Shown here: positions 58,440 through 64,000 of the stretch, piece after piece
How the letters are laid out: every line of letters starts with the position of its first letter
Numbering within the stretch: the stretch's first letter is position 1
Position numbers and translations under genes: made by a program
Assembly: GCF_019396345.1 (NCBI RefSeq)
Contig: NZ_JAHKRM010000003.1
Location: forward strand, 124,001 to 188,000
Reading direction: 5' to 3'
Source: Nonomuraea guangzhouensis
Lineage (GTDB): Bacteria; Actinomycetota; Actinomycetes; Streptosporangiales; Streptosporangiaceae
DNA length: 64,000 nucleotides
The notes under the pieces: generated by a model
Database searches by the model: none
The model's input: only the letters and a program-made list of their open reading frames with translations
What the model was told of the DNA's origin: nothing

Positions 58440-59036
58440 ACCTTTACATGGGTCGGAGCATGGCCGGCCGGGCGATCAAGAAGGCGGCTGGCGTTTCACC
58501 ACCAACATGGAACGCGTGCTGTTCGCGCCGGTCGCCAACCGCGATCGCGCCGAAGAGCAAATTGTCGGCCGCCGAATGCGTAAGCGATCACACGAATCGA
58601 GGTTAACTGGACCGAGCCAAGGCCAAGGCCGAACAGCGGTTGCACGGCAAGTATCTGCTGGCCACCAGCAATCTCGACAGCAACACCGAAGACGCTACGC
58701 TCGGCGACAAAACCTTCTCGGAGCGAAGCTGATGCGACATGAAGTAGGTCATCGACCTGTGCCCGGTCTATTACCGGCTGGAGGAACGCATTCGCGCACC
58801 TCATCTTGCGCTGGCTGGCGCTGCTGCTGATCCGCATCATCGAGACCAACACCGGCATCACCTGGAACCGCATCCGTCAGGAGTTCGACCTCCTGACGGT
58901 CGCCACCCTCACTGGCCTAACGGGAACCTTTCGTCAGCACGTCGAGCTGACCAAGCCCCAGAGCGACATCCTGGCCAAACTCGACCTCCCGACCCCGAAG
59001 AAGAGCGTCGAAGCCATCCCCACCGCAGACGCCTGA
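58440..59036 (+). pseudogene. Degenerate transposase C-terminus (IS1634-like)
   Basis: Pieces in different frames match the C-terminal half of an IS1634/IS4-type transposase: RAKAKAEQRLHGKYLLATSN, then a stop, then VIDLCPVYYRLEERIRAPH, and in a third frame LALLLIRIIETNTGITWNRIRQEFD and LTGTFRQHVELTKPQSDILAKL. Frameshifts and stops separate them, and the N-terminal half is missing. No terminal inverted repeats were found. It marks an old insertion at the edge of the AT-richer segment. Confidence 0.7.
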
Positions 59037-59156
59037 CCAGGCGCAACAATCACGCCTAGCGACACGCCACATCAGCGTGCCCGTAAGCGTTTCCGCAGCT
59101 CAGACCTCAGATCTTTGTGCTTTTCCCGCTACACATCTACGGAACGCGGGTATAAC

Positions 59157-60755
59157 TTACCCAGACAAATACTCCATCACTGCAGCGGTGGCGATATTCA
59201 TCATCTGACGTGACCGAACGGGGCCAACCCACTTGGCCTGCTGAAAATCACTTTCGGACGCAGCAAGTATCTTTCCGACAGTGTCAAATCCGAGCGTCTT
59301 AAGTCGGCCTTTAGCAAAGGCTGTCATATCAAGTTTATCAACCGATCGATCCAGCTGGGACTTTATAAACTCCCGCCGCTCTTCGTCCATTTTATCGACG
59401 TCAAGCCGAGCGATACTTTCATACAGCTCATGGTTCGCTCCGAATTCCACCATGCGCTTGATTGAGATCGCCCGTCGGAGCCATGTCGTCGCGGACACTG
59501 GATCCGCCTCTGGACCTGTCCTTGCTCCAATGTTCAGCATGTACCGCGTGCCCGTTAGGCCTCGGGTAGCAACCAGTCCGCTACCAGCTTCATGCAGAAT
59601 TCCGCTATAGCACAGGAGGCGAAGCGACTCTTTCACCGGCGCAGGTGCATCACGATGAATCCAGATGAATACCCGTTTGTCTGAATCTCCAGCTTCGCCG
59701 GTTTTTTTCCTCAGCATAGGGATGATGTGCTTCTGAAGAAATTGTCGACCCCAGTCAATTACAGCTCGATGCCCTATGTAACGGTCACCTAGTGCCGAGT
59801 GCTCACTCCATATAGTCTCTCGATAGTATTCGCGCATGGTCCGCTGTGCATTGTTCGCGCTCAGAGGAGAGGCCGCCGAAACCGTCTTGAGGAGGGTGCG
59901 AGGATTACCGCTAGCGGCGAAAGCTAGGGCATCAAATATCTCGCCATTTTTTGTAATATTAGATTGCAGCTCGGGATCTTGGCGCAGCACTATCTCTCGC
60001 ATTGCCTCGAGATAGCCTTTATCCAGAATATCTCGATTGACATTGACAAGCTCTGCATCATGGCTCAGCTGAAAAGAGTCTCCAAAGTATGTTACGCCAG
60101 GGTATACTGCAGCCTTAACCGATAGATAGGGACTTCGTAGGTCGCGCATTAGAGTAAAGAATTGGCGCTGCTGCTCCGGGATGAAGACGTGAGCGGCTTC
60201 GTCTACTAGAAGTACTACCCGTCGCACAGAAGTTTGAGAGCAAAGATCCTCAATCGCATCCTTGATAACTTCTGGATCGATGCCGGAGTCAATCGTCTGT
60301 GGAAGAGAGTCATTTTTCCATGCGTCTTCTAGCTGGCTTCGCAATTTCTGTAGGCGCAGCTCAGTAACTTCGTCGCTATCGTCGTGCGAAAGCGTAGCAA
60401 AAATAGTGCTGTTGTGGCGAATTGCTCCTTTTTTGCGTGCCTCTCGAATTATTCGTTCGCAGATTTTAGCCAACATCCAATGCTTGAAGCGTTCGGAATC
60501 TGCAGTCTGTAGCAATCCTGCCTTATTGAAGGTGATATAAACGGCTAGCGTTTTAGACGTGGAAAAGCTTTCATCCAACTCCTTTTGGGCTACTTTTAGG
60601 AGAAAAGATTTACCTACACCTCGTGCGCCTTGTAGAACTACTGTCTTCTTGCTTTTTAGCGCATCGATCGTGCGGCGGTCAAATTCGGTCTCTACGAAGT
60701 AATCGCTGACTTCTTCGGGTGTCAGGTCTTCCGTGCGGAAGTATAGCTCGCTCAT
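59157..60755 (-). CDS. P-loop ATPase with C-terminal helix-hairpin-helix, partner of HEPN-like gene
   Basis: A 532-residue STAND/ORC-like ATPase. Walker A is GARGVGKS at 43-50, Walker B VVLLVDEAAHVF at 180-190, and a sensor or arginine-finger region follows near AASGNPRTLLKTV. The middle has a probable winged-helix (KRVFIWIHRDAPAPVKESLRLLCYSGIL). The last 55 residues (RLKTLGFDTVGKILAASESDFQQAKWVGPVRSRQMMNIATAAVM) form a helix-hairpin-helix DNA-binding unit. Base composition is far less GC-rich than in neighbours. It overlaps the preceding gene by 4 bases. It is not assigned to a known defence system. Confidence 0.8.
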   Translation of the reverse strand: MSELYFRTEDLTPEEVSDYFVETEFDRRTIDALKSKKTVVLQGARGVGKSFLLKVAQKELDESFSTSKTLAVYITFNKAGLLQTADSERFKHWMLAKICERIIREARKKGAIRHNSTIFATLSHDDSDEVTELRLQKLRSQLEDAWKNDSLPQTIDSGIDPEVIKDAIEDLCSQTSVRRVVLLVDEAAHVFIPEQQRQFFTLMRDLRSPYLSVKAAVYPGVTYFGDSFQLSHDAELVNVNRDILDKGYLEAMREIVLRQDPELQSNITKNGEIFDALAFAASGNPRTLLKTVSAASPLSANNAQRTMREYYRETIWSEHSALGDRYIGHRAVIDWGRQFLQKHIIPMLRKKTGEAGDSDKRVFIWIHRDAPAPVKESLRLLCYSGILHEAGSGLVATRGLTGTRYMLNIGARTGPEADPVSATTWLRRAISIKRMVEFGANHELYESIARLDVDKMDEERREFIKSQLDRSVDKLDMTAFAKGRLKTLGFDTVGKILAASESDFQQAKWVGPVRSRQMMNIATAAVMEYLSG

Positions 60756-61507
60756 GCCCGTGCGTTCCCTTCCTCGAGAGGCAGTCCCAATAGCTTTCGT
60801 ACCGAAGAGAAGCTCGACAGATGATCCTCAAGTGATGCCTCGACGATCCGGCGCTGAGGTTCGCTAAAGTCAATATAATAACGTACCATAAAGCAGTGGA
60901 TTATTGAGCACAGTACCGCTTTCGCGATGGATAGCCATTCTGCGACAATATCCGCTCGATGGGATATGTCATTGGGTAGCATTTGCGAGGTTGCAACGTT
61001 TCCATGAATGTACTCTGAGCATCTCCGATACGCTCCTTTGAGGGACTTGATCATTTGCTTCTGTTCAGAGATTGCCTCTGGGCAGAACTCCGTCAAAAAA
61101 GACGTAGAATAGAGGCCCTCTTCAGGAGAAACGATCGAGGACCAACTGATATCTAGATTTCCGCTGATCCATTGACGTCGTTTAAATTCCAGGGCGCTCA
61201 GATAGGTAGCGCCTGCTGTTACTTCAAGAAACGATCTCAGGCTTGAAAATGCTTGACGATATAGACCGCTCATGATCGCATAGAATGCCAGACCGAAGTC
61301 TTGGTGGGCGGATCGCAGCTGCTGAGATTCCGGGTAATTGTCAAGGACGCGTAGCCATGTCGTGAGATCTGCCTCTAGGTGCAAAACCTTGTTGATTTCC
61401 GGCTCTGCTTCACTCGTGGCGCGCTTAATGTGATCCATGCATGTTTGGTGTAGCCTGAGCATCATATGTTCGACGCTGTGCGCGCTGACGACTGCTGAAT
61501 CTCCCAC
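60752..61507 (-). CDS. HEPN-like protein, first gene of the AT-rich two-gene cassette
   Basis: A 251-residue, helical, cytoplasmic protein starting with GTG at 61507. A candidate RNase motif RxxxxxH is R162-CSEYI-H168 in AYRRCSEYIHGN, and the preceding region (FYAIMSGLYRQAFSSLRSFLEVTAGATYLSALE) has the helix pattern of HEPN-type and Abi-like proteins. No signal peptide or transmembrane segment. Its stop overlaps the ATPase start (ATGA). HEPN assignment is inference from motif and size. Codon use and GC content (about half GC) differ from the flanks. Confidence 0.65.
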   Translation of the reverse strand: MGDSAVVSAHSVEHMMLRLHQTCMDHIKRATSEAEPEINKVLHLEADLTTWLRVLDNYPESQQLRSAHQDFGLAFYAIMSGLYRQAFSSLRSFLEVTAGATYLSALEFKRRQWISGNLDISWSSIVSPEEGLYSTSFLTEFCPEAISEQKQMIKSLKGAYRRCSEYIHGNVATSQMLPNDISHRADIVAEWLSIAKAVLCSIIHCFMVRYYIDFSEPQRRIVEASLEDHLSSFSSVRKLLGLPLEEGNARA

Positions 61508-61922
61508 ACTAGTAAAGTTAGCACCGCCTTCGCGACTTGTCCTCTAATCGTGGAGCATTCGGTGCGATTCGGTCATTTGAGGCCATATCAACAGCTAGGG
61601 CAACCTGTCGGCATAGGCGTGAAGGGTCGCCCAGGGCCTCTTCCCACGCGCGCTGCCGGGAGCGCTGCTCACAGACGAGCGCTATCGGCAGATCGAGATG
61701 AGCCGGTGGGTGTTGCCCATGTGGACGATCGGTATCTTTCCGGCCTCGTACCGGGACGGGGAGTCCGTAGATGGCTGGCCGGTTGAACGCTGATCTGGCG
61801 CGAGGCAATCGAGCCGTGGGATGTGCCTGGCCTTCGCCGCCCGTGCGTGGCGCTACCGCGCACTTGACCTGAGCGTCGCGAGTGCGCCAGCCACAATCAC
61901 GCAACTCGCTTTGTGGACGTCG
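61508..61922. other. Region without a confident gene
   Basis: These 415 bp separate the HEPN-like gene and the helicase gene. Short frames on both strands exist, for example a plus-strand stretch encoding WVLPMWTIGIFPASYRDG near 61710, but none has a start, a length or a family match to support it. It may be remnant DNA from a lost gene. Confidence 0.5.
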
Positions 61923-64000
61923 TCAGCCGGCTGTGGCCTTTGCATAGTGGAACACGTCGGGCGGGAGCGGGTGGTCCAGACGCCAGACGAAGCGGATTGG
62001 TCGTTCGCCTTCGTGGCTGACGTAACGCATTGGACCGGCGTAGGTGTACGGCGGCGCGCCCAGCCCTTCGTCACGCTTGGACTGGCGGATCAGCAGGTGA
62101 ACTGTGGACGCGCCGGATAGGTAGCGGCGAGAGGTTGCGGCGGAGGAGCGCAGGGTGCTCTGCGATTCCCACTGGAAGAGCTCCTCGCTTATCGCCCGAT
62201 CGTGGTACAGCGTGGTCGGAGAGTAGTGGTCTTCGGCTTTGTCGATGGTGACGAAAAACAGGTCCGCCTTGTGCTCCTCAACGTATTTCACGCCCTCGCG
62301 CATGTGGGCGGGCTTGTCCACGCCGAAGGCGGCCAAGACTTCGTTCTTGCTGTAGCGGGCATGGACGTGCAACGGCACGATCGGGTCCAACTGCGGGGCG
62401 ACGTGACGAATCCCTGAGTGCAGCACGCCGGCTAGTTCCCGAAGCTCCAAAGCCCGAGCACCAGTGAGCTGCGCGAGTCTGGCCTCCATGCCGGAGGCAG
62501 GTTGGGTACCGCCCCACAACATGACGTCCAGCATGGCCAGGAGACGCAGCTCGCGGGGTGAGCGCGGGGTTCGGCCGTTCAGCACTTCGGTCAGGAAGGC
62601 GAGGCGCTCGACGTCGTCGATATGCAGCATCCGGCCGAAGGCACGGCCCAACTGCTCATCTGGGGTATCCGCTTCAAGGCCCGCGGCGTACCGCAGGGAG
62701 GCCCATCCCTGCCGCCGCCGGTAGAGGTCCTCCACATCCAGTCCGGTCTCGTCCAGAAACCGCGGCAGAGTGACATCGCCGAGATCGCGCAGTTCGCGAG
62801 ACAGGTCCTTCCAATTAAGGCTGAGCGCTTGCCGTACGTTCTCAAGGACTAGGCGGCGTACATCGCGGTCCAGGTCAATAACGCAACCGGCAGGCAAGGT
62901 GGGAAAGCCCTGCTCGATCTCGCGGGCGATTCCGGTACGACTGGCACCGGTGAGCGCCCGGTAGCGCCGATCGAAGCGAAACTGCTTGTGCTGGTTGCCA
63001 ACGAAGTCGAGCACGGTCAGGCACGGCTTGTCATCGGACAGCCGCAGGCCACGGCCGAGCTGCTGCAGGAAGACAGTGGCACTGTCGGTGGGGCGCAAGA
63101 AGAGTACGGTGTCGATCTCTGGAACATCGACGCCCTCATTGAAGAGGTCAACGGTGAACACTGCGTTGATCCGGCGTGCTCGCAGGTCACGCAACGCTTG
63201 GGAACGATCGCTCGGCGAGCTCTGCGCCGTGACTGCGACCGAGGGGAGCCCCGCTCGGGTGAAGCGGTCGGCCATAAAGCGGGCGTGGTCGATGCTCACG
63301 CAGAACCCGAGGGCGCGCATTCGTCCGACGTCGCCGATCTTGCGATTGAGCGTCTCCAACACAACGGCCACCCGACGGTCGTTGCCCGTGTAGACGCCGG
63401 ACAACTGGCCTGTGTCGTAACCCTGTCCCCGACGCCAGCCGACCTGACGCAGGTCGGTGCCGTCGTGGATACCGAAGTACTGGAACGGCGCGAGTAGACC
63501 ACGCTCGAGTGCCTCCCACAACCGCAGCTCAGCCGCGATCCGACCGCCGAACCAGTGCTTGATGTCTTGCCCGTCCGCTCGTTCTGGCGTCGCGGTCAGA
63601 CCAAGCAGCACCCTCGGGCGCACGGTGGACAGCAAGCGCCGGTAGGTTGAAGCCTCGGAATGGTGGAATTCGTCCACGATTAATACGTCGAACGCATCCG
63701 TCTCTGGCAACGGGTTGGCGTGCAGAGATTGGATCGAGGCGAAGACGTGCCGCCATTGCTCGGGGCGCGCGCCGCCGACGTACAGTTCGCCAAATGTCTC
63801 GTCGCGCAGCACCTGGCGGAAGGTGAGCAGGCTCTGCCGCAAGATCTCCTCACGGTGAGCGACGAACAGCAGCGAGTCAGCCTGCCCGACGTCACGTAGC
63901 CGGCGATAGTCCAGGGCAGCGACCACAGTCTTGCCGGTTCCCGTGGCCATGACCACCAGGTTCTGCCATCGGTCGTGGATCTGGCGTTCGGCGGCGAGTT
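61923..64000 (-). CDS. DEAD/DEAH-box helicase (partial, C-terminal part; DUF3427-like)
   Basis: The frame is open to the window end, so only the C-terminal 692 residues are seen. Motifs are MATGTGKT (I), DVLIVDEFHHSEA (II), LGLTATPERADG (III), RINAVFTVDLFNEGVDVPEIDTVLFL (V) and LQQLGRGLRLS (VI). After the helicase core comes a long C-terminal region (FLDETGLDVEDLYRRRQGW, then KYVEEHKADLFFVTIDKAEDHYSPTTLYHDRAISEELFQWESQ) that fits DUF3427. Relatives often carry an N-terminal PLD-nuclease domain, which here would lie outside. Superfamily 2 nucleic acid translocase; a defence role is possible, not shown. Confidence 0.88.
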   Translation of the reverse strand, partial: LAAERQIHDRWQNLVVMATGTGKTVVAALDYRRLRDVGQADSLLFVAHREEILRQSLLTFRQVLRDETFGELYVGGARPEQWRHVFASIQSLHANPLPETDAFDVLIVDEFHHSEASTYRRLLSTVRPRVLLGLTATPERADGQDIKHWFGGRIAAELRLWEALERGLLAPFQYFGIHDGTDLRQVGWRRGQGYDTGQLSGVYTGNDRRVAVVLETLNRKIGDVGRMRALGFCVSIDHARFMADRFTRAGLPSVAVTAQSSPSDRSQALRDLRARRINAVFTVDLFNEGVDVPEIDTVLFLRPTDSATVFLQQLGRGLRLSDDKPCLTVLDFVGNQHKQFRFDRRYRALTGASRTGIAREIEQGFPTLPAGCVIDLDRDVRRLVLENVRQALSLNWKDLSRELRDLGDVTLPRFLDETGLDVEDLYRRRQGWASLRYAAGLEADTPDEQLGRAFGRMLHIDDVERLAFLTEVLNGRTPRSPRELRLLAMLDVMLWGGTQPASGMEARLAQLTGARALELRELAGVLHSGIRHVAPQLDPIVPLHVHARYSKNEVLAAFGVDKPAHMREGVKYVEEHKADLFFVTIDKAEDHYSPTTLYHDRAISEELFQWESQSTLRSSAATSRRYLSGASTVHLLIRQSKRDEGLGAPPYTYAGPMRYVSHEGERPIRFVWRLDHPLPPDVFHYAKATAG

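Noticed and set aside
61518..61904. Minus-strand frame of 128 codons between the HEPN-like and helicase genes
   Set aside because: Arg/Pro/Ala-rich sequence without motif, start signal or relation to the neighbours.
1..64000. tRNA, rRNA or riboswitch genes
   Set aside because: No cloverleaf, rRNA core or known riboswitch consensus was noticed on reading; a covariance-model scan would be needed to exclude small RNAs.

Overview
The window is very GC-rich DNA with dense genes, frequent GTG/TTG starts, many 4-bp ATGA/GTGA overlaps, and an abundance of TetR, XRE, HxlR, WYL, GntR and RpiR regulators and small Sec-secreted proteins. This fits a filamentous actinomycete, most likely of the Streptosporangiales. 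A genus such as Nonomuraea is a guess from gene content only. No rRNA, tRNA, CRISPR array or replication origin was seen.

Positions 1-14.1 kb hold small regulator/enzyme units: a partial MhuD-like monooxygenase, an XRE-cupin regulator with an AlaX-type Ala-tRNA editing protein, FabH divergent from a TetR, a LuxR-type two-component system, an SRPBCC protein, HxlR with an NAD(P)-binding reductase, a secreted tripeptidyl aminopeptidase-like hydrolase, a VOC protein, TetR with a cytochrome P450, a ferritin-like protein, and a YdeI-like/hydrolase pair divergent from an MmyB-type regulator. Several regulator/target pairs are separated by clear palindromes. One 21-bp motif occurs both upstream of the SRPBCC gene and between the hydrolase and MmyB genes.

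At 15.0-17.2 kb lies a TnpB-like RuvC nuclease without a TnpA partner, preceded by a small Cys-rich reading frame. From 17.5 to 37.7 kb come a quinone oxidoreductase, two tandem DUF6355-like secreted proteins, a GAF-ANTAR regulator, an IlvD-type dehydratase, unknown proteins of 664, 98 and 390 residues, a lipoprotein, a VOC/TetR pair, a class C beta-lactamase-like hydrolase, a large XRE-NB-ARC-TPR regulator, an epoxide hydrolase/WYL pair, and a tautomerase/TetR/alcohol dehydrogenase group sharing one operator. That dehydrogenase seems to have lost its nucleotide-binding loop.

At 37.7-43.4 kb a NicO-type Ni/Co transporter, a TPR protein and a DUF4331 protein form a group, followed by two paralogous secreted proteins. 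At 44.2-55.5 kb is a histidine-utilisation region: a divergent betaine-type ABC transporter (probably histidine import), an atypical HutH, an RpiR regulator, HutU, an M20-type amidohydrolase (likely the last step), HutF and HutI. Related palindromes lie upstream of the transporter operon and of hutU, suggesting common RpiR control.

At 55.9-57.0 kb three small secreted proteins lie in tandem, ending in a 21-bp-stem terminator. A small GntR with two or three tiny genes and phased repeats follows, then an IS1634-like transposase remnant. The last part (59.1-64 kb) looks like an accessory, possibly defence, segment. It has a two-gene, AT-richer cassette (a putative HEPN-like protein plus a P-loop ATPase with a C-terminal helix-hairpin-helix) next to a DEAD/DEAH helicase that runs off the window end. 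This cassette is the best candidate for an undescribed system.
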